Of a stretch of DNA of 64,000 nt, positions 17,678 through 26,786 are shown one piece after another. The first letter of the stretch is position 1; the number at the start of each line of letters is the position of its first letter. Source of the stretch: Bryobacterales bacterium (GTDB taxonomy: Bacteria > Acidobacteriota > Terriglobia > Bryobacterales > UBA6623); contig JAJEHF010000065.1 of assembly GCA_022823865.1 (NCBI GenBank), forward strand, positions 62,001 through 126,000. The letters run 5' to 3'. Under the pieces are notes generated by a model. That model saw only the letters and a list, made by a program, of their open reading frames with translations, did not search any database and had not been told where the DNA came from. The translations under genes and the position numbers were made by a program.

Positions 17678-18568
17678 TCAAGCGCGCTCGCGGCCATCGA
17701 AGGATAGGCGGTCGGCCTCGATCGCGTCCCGGTTGAGCAGCACGATGTGCTGATTTGCCGGCTCGCGCGTCACGGGGTCTCGGTCCAAGCCCAAGCGCTT
17801 CATCGTGTAGTACAGGAAGGCGCGGCGGACGCGCAGCGTGACTATGCCATCCTGCATGCCGTAGTCGAGCGCGATCACCTCTTTCTGGGACTCGGACAGC
17901 CCCGGGTGGGGGCCGATATCCAAGGCGACGTGCTCGTGCCAGTCGCGATCCGTGTCGGGATCGTTGTCGGGCCGCCGCGTGGCCCGCGTGTCTATGACCC
18001 GCGCCAGCAGGAAATCCTTGTACAGGCGATCCCTGTCGCAGAATGCGCGGATGTGCCAGCGAAAGCCATCGAAACCGAGCGCATGCGGCGCGATCCAACG
18101 CCACTCCGGCGTCGGCGCGCTGAGGGACTGGTACCTGATCTCGAGCGCCAGCTCTTCGCGCAACGCCTCCAAGACGGTCTGCAGTATGGCCGGATCGACG
18201 AGGCGCGACGGGGCCGGGGCCGCGTCGAACACGGGGTATTCCATGGCCCAAGACTCTTGCTTGGTCACGATGCCGTCGGATAGCGCGCGCAGCTGGTTCA
18301 AGTAGATGGAAGCGTCTAGCTTGAGGAACAGCGGCTTGAAGCTGTCGCTGCGCAGGTAACTCCTGGCGCTCTTGTCATAGATCATGTTCTCCGGTGCCAG
18401 TTTCAGGTACCGGTTCAGGTCGGTTGAGGCTTGGTTGACCGAGACCCCGAAGATCTTCATCAGGTCGCCGCGGTTCATCCTGCCTTCGAAATAGAGCCGA
18501 AACTCAATGAATTCCAGCCGCTTCTCGACGCCCCATCGCAGGTTGGACTCTCTATTCGAACTGCGCAC
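17678..18568 (-). CDS. WYL-domain transcriptional regulator, BrxR/CapW-like
   Basis: The 296-residue protein has a winged-helix N-terminus (RLEFIEFRLYFEGRMNRGDL, then FGVSVNQASTDLNRY), a linker (AYD-like NMIYDKSARSYLRSD), a WYL domain (ALEIRYQSL, PHALGFDGFRWHIRAF) and a C-terminal WCX-like extension. This architecture and the N-terminal sequence match BrxR/CapW regulators that repress BREX and CBASS phage-defence operons. Here no defence operon is adjacent; its neighbours are efflux adaptors downstream and the divergent DUF1549 gene. GTG start with GGGAGAA 5 nt upstream. Confidence 0.85.
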   Translation of the reverse strand: MRSSNRESNLRWGVEKRLEFIEFRLYFEGRMNRGDLMKIFGVSVNQASTDLNRYLKLAPENMIYDKSARSYLRSDSFKPLFLKLDASIYLNQLRALSDGIVTKQESWAMEYPVFDAAPAPSRLVDPAILQTVLEALREELALEIRYQSLSAPTPEWRWIAPHALGFDGFRWHIRAFCDRDRLYKDFLLARVIDTRATRRPDNDPDTDRDWHEHVALDIGPHPGLSESQKEVIALDYGMQDGIVTLRVRRAFLYYTMKRLGLDRDPVTREPANQHIVLLNRDAIEADRLSFDGRERA

Positions 18569-18841
18569 TTCGTTTCTCCCGTGTTCTAGCTGCCGCCGTT
18601 CGCTCGCGCTATCCTTCGGCGCGCCTGTAATCTAGCGCCCGAAGCCACAATGCCGCGCCTAGGGGCGCGGTTCGCAAACCACCCCTCTATTGTAAGGGTT
18701 GTTATGAAGAGTCTGCGGAGCCGTCGCGCAAGCTGCTCCGGGCTGCCCGGCTGGCGGCGGTACGCTCGTTTTTGCTTGATCTTCGCCCGGATCGACGCGC
18801 TGCCGAGGCCGCCAGAAGAGTCGATTCCGGCCTTCCGCTGG

Positions 18842-18847
18842 TACAAT
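18842..18847 (+). promoter_or_regulatory. -10 hexamer TACAAT, 6 nt before a GTG start
   Basis: TACAAT ends exactly 6 nt before the GTG at 18854, predicting a leaderless transcript. No convincing -35 box. Confidence 0.45.
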
Positions 18848-18853
18848 CGCACT

Positions 18854-21800
18854 GTGGGCCGAGCAGTAACTCACGCGTTGCTCGCTGGCTTGGCCGCGGC
18901 CGCCGGCAGCGCCGCGACACTGCCCTCCGAACGCGTTGACTACAACGACGACGTGCGTCCGATTCTCTCGGATCGCTGCTACAGCTGCCACGGCCCGGAC
19001 CAGGGCCAGCGCCAAGCGGGGCTGCGCCTAGACCGCGAATCCGGCGCGTTCGGCGCGGCTGCCAGCGGCGCCATGCCAATCGTGCCGGGCGAGCCCGCCA
19101 AGAGCGGCCTGCTCCAACGGGTCACCAGTGCGGATCTAGCGCGGCGCATGCCGCCCACCTACATGGGCCACGACCCGCTCAGCGAGGGCGAGATCGAGAC
19201 CCTGCGGCGCTGGATCGAGCAAGGGGCCCAGTGGGAAAGCCACTGGGCGTTCAGCCCGCCCGCGCGCCCCGACCTGCCGCAGCCCGCCAAGGCCGGGCTG
19301 CACCCTATCGACGCGTTCGTCGCCGACAGGCTGGCCCGAGAAGGACTCGCCCCCGCCGCGCCGGCGGACCGACGCACGCTCGCTCGCCGGGCGGCGCTGG
19401 ATCTTACCGGCCTGCCTCCAGATCCGGAGGTGGTGAAAGAGTTCGCGGCAGATCCGGCGACAGTCGCTTACGAGAGGCTGCTGGACCGCCTGCTTGCATC
19501 GGCCAGCTACGGGGAGCATCTGGCGGGCATGTGGCTGGACGCGGCACGCTATGCCGATACGAACGGCTACCAGACCGATGGCACCCGCTCGATGTGGCGC
19601 TGGCGCGACTGGGTGATCGAGGCCTTCAATCGCAACGTGCCGTTCGACCAGTTCACGCTCGAGCAACTGGCGGGTGACATGCTCCCGGACGCCTCCCGGG
19701 CGCAGGTCGTCGCAACCGGGTTCAACCGCAACCACCGCACGACCGCGGAGGGCGGCTCTGTCAACGAGGAGTTCCGCGTGGAATACGTGGCCGACCGGGC
19801 CGAGACCACGGCCACGGTCTGGCTGGGCCTGACGCTGGCCTGCGCGCGCTGCCACGACCACAAGTTCGACCCGCTGTCGCAGCGGGAGTACTACCAGTTC
19901 TTCGCCTACTTCAACAACGTCGAGGAAAAGGGCATGGTCTGGAACTTCGGCAACGAAGATCCGCTGCTGCACGCCCCGACGTCGGAACAAGAAGCGCGGC
20001 TGGCCACCCTGGCGGCCGGGCTGGCCGACGCGCGGGAGCGCTGGGACGCGCTAGAGCCGCAGATCGCCCGCGAGCAAGCGGCATGGGAGGCTGGCCTGGC
20101 CGACACCCCGGACCTGGACTGGTCCCCCGCCCGCGGCCTGCGGGTGCACGCGCCGTTCGATGGCCGGCTCGGCACGAGCAGCTTCCGGGGGGGCTCGATT
20201 GACGGAAGCAGCGCCCCGGAGCGGGTGGAGACCGAGTTCGCCGACGGACAATCCGGCACGGCGGCGGTGTTCGACGGCCGGCGCTATGCGGACCTGGGCA
20301 AAGTCGGCATCTTCAACTACATGGACCCCCTCACCGTCTCGGCTTGGATCCGGCCCGAGACCGGCGACGACGGTTCGATCGTCGCCTCCATGGGGGAGAA
20401 CCCGATCGGCAACGGCTGGGGCCTCTTCGTGCGCGGCGGCAAGCTCTGGTGGCACATGTCGCAACGCTGGAGCGACCTGAGCATGCGCTTGGCGAGCCAG
20501 CGCCGGATCGAGCCCGGTCGCTGGCAGCACGTGCTGCTGACCTACGACGGCAAGCGCAAGGCCAAGGGCGTCCGCATGTACATCGACGGCCGCGAGCAGG
20601 AGTTCGAGGTCCTGTTCAACAACCTCGACTGGCCCTCGCAAAGCAACGCGAGCCTCAAGGTGGGCGGCGGCGGCGGCCCCGACAACCGCTTCTCCGGACG
20701 GATCGACGAGGTGCGCGTGTACGGCCGGGCCCTCGCTCCGGCGGAGGCCAGGGCACTGGCTTCGACCGCGCCGTTGGGCGCCCTGGCAGCGATCCGGCCC
20801 GGCGACCGCACTCCGGCGCAGCGGGACAAGCTGCGCAGCGCATTTCTCGACCTGGCCGCATCAACGAGCATCCGCAAGGCAAGCTTGGCCTTGGCCGAGG
20901 CGCAACGGCGACACGACGCCTTCCTCGACACCGTTCCCACCGTGATGGTGATGAAGGAGGGGCCGTCGCGCCAAGCCTATGTGCTCGAGCGCGGCCGTTA
21001 CGACCTGCACGGAGATCCCGTCGAGGCGGCCATTCCAGAAGCCCTGGTCGGCGCGACCGGCCCTGGCATCGCGAACCGGCTCGAGCTGGCGCGCTGGATC
21101 GTCAGCCGGTCCAACCCGCTGACGGCGCGCGTGATCGTCAACCGGCTCTGGCAGATGCTGTTCGGCGTCGGCTTGGTCAAGACCGTCGACGACTTCGGCT
21201 CCCAGGGCGAGGCGCCGTCCAACCAGGCGCTGCTCGACTGGCTGGCAGTCGAGTTCATGGACTCGGGCTGGGACGTCAAGCGGCTGCTGAAGACAATCAT
21301 GCTCAGCGCGACCTACCGGCAGTCCTCGCACGTGGACGCGGAACTGCTCGAGCGCGACCCCGAGAATCGACTGCTCGCTCGCGGACCCCGGTTCCGCCTG
21401 GCAGCGGCGACGATCCGCGACCAGGCACTCGCGGCCGCAGGGCTGCTGCAGCAGGACATCGGCGGGCCTTCGGTGCGCCCCTACCAGCCGCCCGGACTGT
21501 GGGAGGAGGTCTCCGGCAACGCCTACCAGCCCGGCGATGGCCCCGAACTGTACCGGCGCAGCCTGTACACCTACTGGAAGCGCACGGTGGCACCGCCGTC
21601 GATGATGAACTTCGACGCCTCCGACCGGGAGGTCTGCACGGTCCACGTCAAGCGCACCAACACGCCGCTGCAGGCGCTCAACCTCATGAACGACACCACC
21701 TTCGTGGAAGCGGCGCGACACCTCGCGGATACGGCATTGCGCGGCGATGCACAGAGCCCCGCGGCGCGCATCGACCAGATGTACCTGAAAGTGCTGGGCC

Positions 21801-22009
21801 GGTTGCCGGGACAAGACGAGCGGGATATCCTTGAAGACCTGTACCGCGCCTATGCGGACCGGTTCGACTCGGATCTCGACGCGGCCGAAGCGTACCTCGC
21901 GGTGGGTGACTCGCCATGGGACCCGCGCTCCGACCCGCGGGAGCTGGCCGCCTACGCCGGCGTAGCCAGCCTCGTGCTGAACCTGGACGAAGCGGTGACG
22001 AAGCAATGA
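18854..22009 (+). CDS. PSCyt1-DUF1549-LamG-DUF1553 exported protein
   Basis: About 1,051 residues. A signal peptide (to about residue 22) is followed by a planctomycete-type cytochrome c domain with CYSCH heme motif (residues 42-46), a DUF1549 domain ([14 protein letters not shown] onward), a concanavalin/LamG-like insertion (about 425-630) and a DUF1553 domain ([22 protein letters not shown]). The family is abundant in Planctomycetes and Solibacter relatives and lacks a proven reaction; the heme domain suggests redox-linked or surface carbohydrate work. GTG 18854 begins the signal peptide; an upstream ATG would add 68 poorly coding residues. Overlaps the DUF1501 gene by 4 nt. Confidence 0.88.
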   Translation: MGRAVTHALLAGLAAAAGSAATLPSERVDYNDDVRPILSDRCYSCHGPDQGQRQAGLRLDRESGAFGAAASGAMPIVPGEPAKSGLLQRVTSADLARRMPPTYMGHDPLSEGEIETLRRWIEQGAQWESHWAFSPPARPDLPQPAKAGLHPIDAFVADRLAREGLAPAAPADRRTLARRAALDLTGLPPDPEVVKEFAADPATVAYERLLDRLLASASYGEHLAGMWLDAARYADTNGYQTDGTRSMWRWRDWVIEAFNRNVPFDQFTLEQLAGDMLPDASRAQVVATGFNRNHRTTAEGGSVNEEFRVEYVADRAETTATVWLGLTLACARCHDHKFDPLSQREYYQFFAYFNNVEEKGMVWNFGNEDPLLHAPTSEQEARLATLAAGLADARERWDALEPQIAREQAAWEAGLADTPDLDWSPARGLRVHAPFDGRLGTSSFRGGSIDGSSAPERVETEFADGQSGTAAVFDGRRYADLGKVGIFNYMDPLTVSAWIRPETGDDGSIVASMGENPIGNGWGLFVRGGKLWWHMSQRWSDLSMRLASQRRIEPGRWQHVLLTYDGKRKAKGVRMYIDGREQEFEVLFNNLDWPSQSNASLKVGGGGGPDNRFSGRIDEVRVYGRALAPAEARALASTAPLGALAAIRPGDRTPAQRDKLRSAFLDLAASTSIRKASLALAEAQRRHDAFLDTVPTVMVMKEGPSRQAYVLERGRYDLHGDPVEAAIPEALVGATGPGIANRLELARWIVSRSNPLTARVIVNRLWQMLFGVGLVKTVDDFGSQGEAPSNQALLDWLAVEFMDSGWDVKRLLKTIMLSATYRQSSHVDAELLERDPENRLLARGPRFRLAAATIRDQALAAAGLLQQDIGGPSVRPYQPPGLWEEVSGNAYQPGDGPELYRRSLYTYWKRTVAPPSMMNFDASDREVCTVHVKRTNTPLQALNLMNDTTFVEAARHLADTALRGDAQSPAARIDQMYLKVLGRLPGQDERDILEDLYRAYADRFDSDLDAAEAYLAVGDSPWDPRSDPRELAAYAGVASLVLNLDEAVTKQ

Positions 22010-23457
22010 CGCCGGAAACTCACGCCCCAGAGATCGACACCCGGAGGCACTTCTTCGGCAAGGCGGCGAGCGGCGTCGGAGCCATCGCCCTGGCCCACCT
22101 GCTAGGTCGCGACCTGAACGCATCCGATGCGCCCAAGCCCGCCGTGGGCGGCTTGGACGGCCTGCCGCACTACGCGCCCAAGGCCAAGCGCGTGATCTGG
22201 CTGTTCCAGTCCGGCGGGCCCTCGCAGCTCGAAACGTTCGATCCCAAGCCGGGCCTGGCCATGCTGCGCGGGCAGGACCTGCCGGAGTCGATCCGGAAGG
22301 GCCAGCGGCTGACCACGATGACCTCCGGCCAGAGCAGCTTTCCGCTGGTCGAATCTGCGTTCGGCTTCCAGCAACACGGCGAATCTGGCGCCTGGATCAG
22401 TGACTTGCTGCCGCACACGGCCAAGATCGCCGACGACATCAGCATCGTGCGCTCGATGCATACCGATGCCATCAACCACGATCCCGCAGTCACGTTCCTG
22501 CAGACCGGGGCGCAGATCGCGGGCCGTCCCAGCATGGGCGCCTGGCTGAGCTACGGGCTCGGCAGCGAGTCCAGCGACCTGCCCGCCTTCGTCGTGATGA
22601 TCACGCAGGGCACGGGCGGCCAGCCGCTCTACGACCGGCTGTGGGGCTCGGGCTTCCTGCCGACGCGCTACCAAGGCGTCAAGTTCCGCTCGGTGGGCGA
22701 CCCGGTCTTGTACCTGTCCGACCCGGCGGGCATCTCGCGCGACCAGCGCCGCACGTTCCTCGACGCGCTGGCCAAGCTCAACCGCAAGCAGTTCGAGGAG
22801 TACGGAGACCCCGAGATCGTCACGCGCATCGCGCAGTACGAAATGGCGTTCAAGATGCAGCGCTCGGTCCCGGAGCTGACCGACCTGTCCGGCGAGCCCG
22901 AGCGCGTGTTCGACCTCTACGGAGAAGGCGCCCGCCGCCCCGGCACGTATGCCTACAACTGCCTGCTGGCACGTCGGCTGGCCGAGCGCGGCGTGCGCTT
23001 CATTCAGCTCTACCACCGGGGCTGGGACCAGCACGCTTCGCTCAAGCAGGGCATCCAGCGCCAGACCAAGACCACCGACCAGGCCTCGGCGGCGTTGGTG
23101 ATGGATCTCAAGCAGCGCGGCCTGCTCGACGACACGCTCGTGGTCTGGGGCGGCGAGTTCGGGCGGACCGTGTACTGCCAAGGCACGCTGACGGAGTCGG
23201 AGTACGGCCGCGACCACCATCCGCGCTGCTTCTCGATCTGGATGGCCGGCGGCGGCGTCCAGCCCGGAAAGACCTACGGCGCTACCGACGAGTTCAGCTA
23301 CAACATCACCGAGAACCCAGTCTCCGTGCATGACCTGCACGCCACGATGCTGCACCTGCTAGGGGTCGACCACACCAAGCTGACGTTCAAGTTCCAAGGG
23401 CGGAGATTCCGACTCACCGACGTCCACGGCAACGCCGTCAAGCCATTGCTGGCCTGA
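22006..23457 (+). CDS. Tat-exported DUF1501 (sulfatase-fold) protein
   Basis: The 483-residue protein has a Tat signal ([23 protein letters not shown]) and the DUF1501 alkaline-phosphatase-like core: [65 protein letters not shown]. The start overlaps the DUF1549 stop in ATGA, so the pair is translationally coupled, as in other genomes where both families are adjacent. Role unproven; its fold and metal-like His/Asp motifs suggest hydrolysis of phosphate or sulfate esters in the periplasm. Confidence 0.9.
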   Translation: MTPETHAPEIDTRRHFFGKAASGVGAIALAHLLGRDLNASDAPKPAVGGLDGLPHYAPKAKRVIWLFQSGGPSQLETFDPKPGLAMLRGQDLPESIRKGQRLTTMTSGQSSFPLVESAFGFQQHGESGAWISDLLPHTAKIADDISIVRSMHTDAINHDPAVTFLQTGAQIAGRPSMGAWLSYGLGSESSDLPAFVVMITQGTGGQPLYDRLWGSGFLPTRYQGVKFRSVGDPVLYLSDPAGISRDQRRTFLDALAKLNRKQFEEYGDPEIVTRIAQYEMAFKMQRSVPELTDLSGEPERVFDLYGEGARRPGTYAYNCLLARRLAERGVRFIQLYHRGWDQHASLKQGIQRQTKTTDQASAALVMDLKQRGLLDDTLVVWGGEFGRTVYCQGTLTESEYGRDHHPRCFSIWMAGGGVQPGKTYGATDEFSYNITENPVSVHDLHATMLHLLGVDHTKLTFKFQGRRFRLTDVHGNAVKPLLA

Positions 23458-23479
23458 TTCGACGCCGGCAGCGGCTGCC

Positions 23480-24247
23480 TCAGAGAGGCCGCGGATCGAA
23501 CTCGCAGAAGTCGCGCCGCAGCGCCTCGACGTACCCGTATGCCGTGTGGTCGAAGTGTAGCGGGGTGATAGATAGCAGGCCCTGGTGCACCGCAGCGTAG
23601 TCGCTGCCATCCGAGGCGGCTTCGACGGGCACCTCTTCGTGCATCCAGTAGTACTTCCGGTCGTGCGGATCGCGGGCCTCGATCATCAGATTGCGCGAGA
23701 TCTTGCGGCACTGGTGGGTCACGGCCACCCCGGAAGCCTCGCCGGCGGGCACGTTCACGTTGAGAGTGATGCCGTTCGGCAACCCCTCCGCGAGCACTCT
23801 CTTGGACAGGGCCGCGGCAATGCGGGCCGACGGACCGAAGTCTATGGAGGACCGCTGGTTGACCGAGACGGCCATGGCGGGGATGCCGTATTTCGAGCCC
23901 TCGGCGGCCGCGGCGACCGTGCCGGAATAGTAGATGTTCTCGCCGAGGTTGGGGCCGGCGTTGATGCCGGCGACGACCAAGGCCGGAGTCTCCTCGAGCA
24001 GCAGCGTGAGCGCCATCATCACGCTGTCGGCCGGGGTGCCGTCGACGCCGAAGCGGCCCTCGCCCTTGTGCTCGTAGCGCAGCGGGCGGCGCAGCGTAAT
24101 GCGCCGACTGGCGGCGCTCTGCTCCATCAGCGGGGCGACTGTGCGGATCCGTCCGATCGGCGCCAAGGCGCTTTCCAGCGCGCGGATCCCTGGCGCGTCG
24201 ATCCCGTCATCGTTGGTGACCAAGATGAGCGGATCGGGGCCGGTCAT
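23480..24247 (-). CDS. surE: 5'/3'-nucleotidase SurE
   Basis: The 255-residue product starts MTGPDPLILVTNDDG. NDDG gives the metal-binding Asp pair, QSAASRRIT the conserved Ser and GINAGPNLGENI the Asn motif. SurE hydrolyses nucleoside monophosphates in the cytoplasm. An open frame extends 40 codons upstream but matches no SurE N-terminus, so 24247 is used. Convergent with the DUF1501 gene. Confidence 0.93.
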   Translation of the reverse strand: MTGPDPLILVTNDDGIDAPGIRALESALAPIGRIRTVAPLMEQSAASRRITLRRPLRYEHKGEGRFGVDGTPADSVMMALTLLLEETPALVVAGINAGPNLGENIYYSGTVAAAAEGSKYGIPAMAVSVNQRSSIDFGPSARIAAALSKRVLAEGLPNGITLNVNVPAGEASGVAVTHQCRKISRNLMIEARDPHDRKYYWMHEEVPVEAASDGSDYAAVHQGLLSITPLHFDHTAYGYVEALRRDFCEFDPRPL

Positions 24248-24613
24248 GCTCTCCCAGCGTAGCCAATCGCCGCTGAAGGAACCTGAAGCCTGTCCACAGT
24301 GGACCCAGTCTTGGCTTCGTGCTCTCCGAGTGGGCCTTGGTGTTGGATTCACCCGGAGCGTCGGCAACGCCTACGCGCAAACCTTGTGCAAGACATCGTT
24401 GCCTGAAATGGGGAGCTAGTTCGAGAGATTCCAGACCGCGACCTTTGCATACCGAGCATCTGAGCCCCGCTACGCCTCGGCTTTGCTGACCGCCCTACCT
24501 TCACTCTTGCGCGGCTGGCAGGGAGCTTAATCCCATCATCAATCCCAACGGCGCATCCGCGAAACGGTAACCCTAGCTCGCCCCGCCCCATATCAGTTGG
24601 TCAATCTAGGGCC
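24248..24613. other. Gene-free stretch between surE and hicB
   Basis: No coding frame is convincing here. It contains one copy of the direct repeat at 24288-24327; otherwise nothing is recognised. Confidence 0.5.
24288..24327. repeat. Direct repeat copy A flanking hicBA
   Basis: Shares GCCTGTCCrCAGTGrACCC and GTCTTGGCTTC with copy B at 25154-25196, in the same orientation. The copies differ by a few substitutions and a 2-3 nt gap, and bracket the hicBA module. Confidence 0.6.
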
Positions 24614-24619
24614 TACAAT
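24614..24619 (+). promoter_or_regulatory. Putative -10 box TACAAT of hicBA
   Basis: TACAAT lies 23 nt before the hicB ATG; a GGAGAA ribosome-binding site stands between them. Confidence 0.45.
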
Positions 24620-24642
24620 GTAGTCTCGGACTGGAGAAAGCC

Positions 24643-24846
24643 ATGAAGCTGAAGGTTGTCATTCGCGAGGCAGAAGAAGGCGGCTTTTGGGCGGAAGTGC
24701 CAGCCATTCCTGGATGTGCCACGCAGGGAGACACCTTCGAAGATCTGCTCAGCAACATCTACGAAGCAGTCGAAGGTTGTATGTCGATCGAGAATCAGGA
24801 GGTCCCCCTGTCCGGCACGGACCGATTAATTGAGCTCGCGGTTTGA
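24643..24846 (+). CDS. hicB: HicB-family antitoxin
   Basis: The 67-residue protein has the HicB partial RNase-H-like fold: [38 protein letters not shown], the family signature. The C-terminal DNA-binding extension of longer HicB proteins is absent. It binds and neutralises the HicA mRNA interferase. It precedes hicA with a 4-nt overlap. Because hicA is frameshifted the antitoxin may be a relic. Confidence 0.85.
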   Translation: MKLKVVIREAEEGGFWAEVPAIPGCATQGDTFEDLLSNIYEAVEGCMSIENQEVPLSGTDRLIELAV

Positions 24847-25068
24847 AGACCGTCACTGGCAAAGAGTTCTGCCGAATTCCCCAGTCGCGGGGCTGGCAGT
24901 TGCGGCGGATCCAGGGCAGCCATCACACTTACACAAGAGCGGGCATCTCGGCCCGTATCTCAGTGCCGGTCCACCGGGACGGCGATCTCAAGCGCGGCCT
25001 ACAAGAGGCACCTCATGCAGATTGCACGAATCAAGGAGTCTGATCTGCAGTCAAGGGCAAGTGTTTAG
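24843..25068 (+). pseudogene. hicA: HicA-family toxin, frameshifted near its C-terminus
   Basis: HicA is a small mRNA interferase with a dsRBD-like fold. The N-terminal part is intact: KEFCRIPQSRGWQLRRIQGSHHTY with the catalytic-His motif GSHH, then ISVPVHRDGDLKRGLQ. After that codon an extra G at about 25005 shifts the frame; skipping it restores RHLMQIARIKESDL, a typical HicA C-terminus, ending at TAG 25066-25068. In the unshifted frame translation ends at 25043 with an unrelated tail. The start is TTG overlapping the hicB stop. Either an inactivated toxin or a sequencing error. Confidence 0.75.
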
Positions 25069-25153
25069 ACCAATAGTGTCAGAACTGGTGCTGAATTTCG
25101 GAGCGAGAGATCTTGAGCTCGCAGCGGCCAACGTCGACAGTCTGCGACCGGAC

Positions 25154-25196
25154 GCCTGTCCGCAGTGAACCCTGTGTCTTGGCTTCAGGCTCTTCC
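25154..25196. repeat. Direct repeat copy B flanking hicBA
   Basis: Second copy of the roughly 40-bp repeat at 24288-24327, about 865 bp downstream. No gene is recognised in 25069-25256. Confidence 0.6.
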
Positions 25197-25256
25197 ACAG
25201 GACGTCCTCGGCGGCTGGCGCGGGCTCCTCGGAACAACCTGCAGCGCGATCTAGAC

Positions 25257-25601
25257 TCAGGCGCGACAACCGTCACTCTTCCCGACGGGATGTCCAGCAG
25301 TCGCGCCCTGCCCTTCGACATACTGCACCTCGGCAGTGTTCAGCACGGCATGCCGGAAATGGCGGCTCAGTTCCTCGACTACCTTGAGATCCACCTTCCG
25401 CCCGCCGAACAGAGGCGGCAGGCTCAGCTCCATGTCAGCGAAGGCGAACAGGCCCGGAACACAGTCGGGGGAAAACTCCACTAGCACATCGATGTCGCTG
25501 TCGGGACGGCAGTCCTCCCGCAGCGCTGAGCCGAAGATGGAGAGCTTGACAATGCCGTTGGCCCGGCAGAATGCAGCCAGTTTCTCGCGGTCGACAGACA
25601 C
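25257..25601 (-). CDS. MNT-domain nucleotidyltransferase (MntA-type antitoxin)
   Basis: The minimal nucleotidyltransferase signature GSALREDCRPDSDIDVLVEF gives Gly-Ser and the two metal-binding Asp residues, followed by GGRKVDL and AEVQYVE near the end, as in MntA proteins. These AMPylate and silence HEPN RNase toxins encoded just downstream. Here the HEPN partner is missing. The GTG at 25601 matches family N-termini; a TTG at 25649 is possible. The C-terminus runs about 17 residues past the usual end. Confidence 0.78.
   Translation of the reverse strand: MSVDREKLAAFCRANGIVKLSIFGSALREDCRPDSDIDVLVEFSPDCVPGLFAFADMELSLPPLFGGRKVDLKVVEELSRHFRHAVLNTAEVQYVEGQGATAGHPVGKSDGCRA
25289..25321 (-). pseudogene. 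Possible HEPN partner remnant (first 11 codons only)
   Basis: An ATG inside the end of the MNT gene starts MSKGRARLLDI, which resembles the N-terminus of DUF86 HEPN toxins and sits where that gene normally overlaps. After residue 11 the similarity stops. Very short match, so this may be chance. Confidence 0.25.
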
Positions 25602-25890
25602 TTGGGAATTCGTCGCATTGTCACTCTTATTGCGGCACCGCAGCTCCAAGTTGATGGTGGAGTGATGCGGAAGAGCCTGCTAGAAGCGCTGCGGCGCAAG
25701 CGCTTCATGGGCCTGTGAGATCGAGTGCTGCCGATCTGAACTCGCCTGCGGGAAGACTAACCAATCCGACCAAGCGGCTGTCCCCCAACTGGTTCCTTCT
25801 CGACGCTTGGTACTGGACGAAGCATCAGAACACTGGGATTCGATACCGAATCCAACTTCTGGGAAGGCGTGTGCCGTTCGCCGTCCTCGT
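25602..25890. other. Gap between two toxin-antitoxin-like modules
   Basis: No convincing gene. A 17-codon frame with an Arg/Lys-rich product follows the MNT promoter region; it is too short to interpret. Confidence 0.4.
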
Positions 25891-26091
25891 TCAGCTGGCC
25901 TTGTGTTTCGCCATCAGCTCGCGGACTTGTGGAACGAGATCTATTGGCACTTCGATCGTCGTGTGAGTGGTGCTCTCGAACGCGGCTTCGTCTTCGACCA
26001 CGGCATCTTCGTCGCTTTGCGCCTCATAGTGATCGAGTACCTGCTGGATCCTGCTTTCGTCCCAACCGGCTGGGAAGTTCTTCTTGCTCAT
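25891..26091 (-). CDS. Small antitoxin-like partner of the DUF4258-like protein
   Basis: A 66-residue acidic protein (starts MSKKNFPAGWDESRIQQVLDH, ends VRELMAKHKAS). It overlaps the upstream gene by 4 nt (ATGA). The order toxin-like first and acidic small protein second is seen in BrnTA-like modules. I recognise this pair as recurrent but know no tested function. The acidic middle (SDEDAVVEDEAAFE) fits a partner that wraps a basic toxin. Confidence 0.6.
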   Translation of the reverse strand: MSKKNFPAGWDESRIQQVLDHYEAQSDEDAVVEDEAAFESTTHTTIEVPIDLVPQVRELMAKHKAS

Positions 26092-26369
26092 GGTGCCCTC
26101 CTTCGTCTGCGGCGAAGAGCTCGCTTCGCCTTCGGCCCGAGTTCGTACGCGGTGATCACGAAGACCGAGTTCGGAACGGGGTCTGTAACATAGACGACTC
26201 GCAAATAACGGCCTGCGTGCGTTTGCCCGAGCGCGATTCTCACTCCTCCCTCTCCCGGTCTGTCTTCCATTGGACGATCGAGGACCGCCTCGACTTCGTC
26301 TTCAGCCACGTCATGACCGTAGATGTGAGGCTGCCCACTCCTAGGATCATCGTAATAGCGTACCCGCAC
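26088..26369 (-). CDS. DUF4258-like putative toxin
   Basis: About 93 residues: RVRYYDDPRSGQPHIYGH, EDEVEAVLDRP, GRYLRVVYVTDP, FVITAYELGPKAKRALRRRRRR. The His-rich N-terminus, central EVE motif and basic C-terminus match DUF4258 and neighbouring RelE/BrnT-like folds, suggesting an RNA-targeting toxin. The GTG start at 26369 is preferred because GACAAT ends 6 nt upstream; a TTG at 26393 would add 8 residues. Followed by a 4-nt overlap with the small acidic protein. Confidence 0.6.
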   Translation of the reverse strand: MRVRYYDDPRSGQPHIYGHDVAEDEVEAVLDRPMEDRPGEGGVRIALGQTHAGRYLRVVYVTDPVPNSVFVITAYELGPKAKRALRRRRRRAP

Positions 26370-26375
26370 CGATGC

Positions 26376-26381
26376 ATTGTC
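26376..26381 (-). promoter_or_regulatory. -10-like GACAAT, 6 nt before GTG start
   Basis: On the minus strand GACAAT is separated by 6 nt from the GTG of the DUF4258-like gene. Weaker match than the other TAnnnT boxes in this window. Confidence 0.3.
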
Positions 26382-26786
26382 CCATAGGGCCAAGAAGCGA
26401 CATTGCCTACATGCGTTCCTACTTGGCGGGCGGTCGTTCCCTGCCTCCTTGGTCTAGCAGCGGCAGCAGTTTCAGATGTTGGGCCAAACTTGACCTTGGC
26501 CTGTCGCCAGCGCTGAACGGATTGATCGCGATGGCCAGCAGGAGACGCTCGATGCCGCACGACTGGTAGCGAAGAAGGACGCAGCGGGCGTCATCGACCG
26601 TCTGCTAGTCCAAGCTGCGATGTTGTGATCGTTAGCTCGGACCACGCCGCGATCCATTCCCCCACCGGACCTAGATCAGCGGTGCAGTAGCCCTAAGCAC
26701 ACGGGCGGGGCATACATCTCAGGCTTGGTGCGGTGACACGCTAAGGACAGATCGTACGCTCGCGCGGCTGCTAGTCTGAGGAGGAA
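26382..26786. other. Gene-free stretch before the aminotransferase
   Basis: No full gene. A plus-strand frame ending at about 26628 reads ETLDAARLVAKKDAAGVIDRLL before a stop, protein-like but without a start codon; it may be the tail of a lost gene. Confidence 0.35.

Noticed and set aside
25807-26193. Plus-strand 128-codon frame over the DUF4258-like pair
   Set aside because: Antisense to a better supported overlapping gene pair with conserved motifs.
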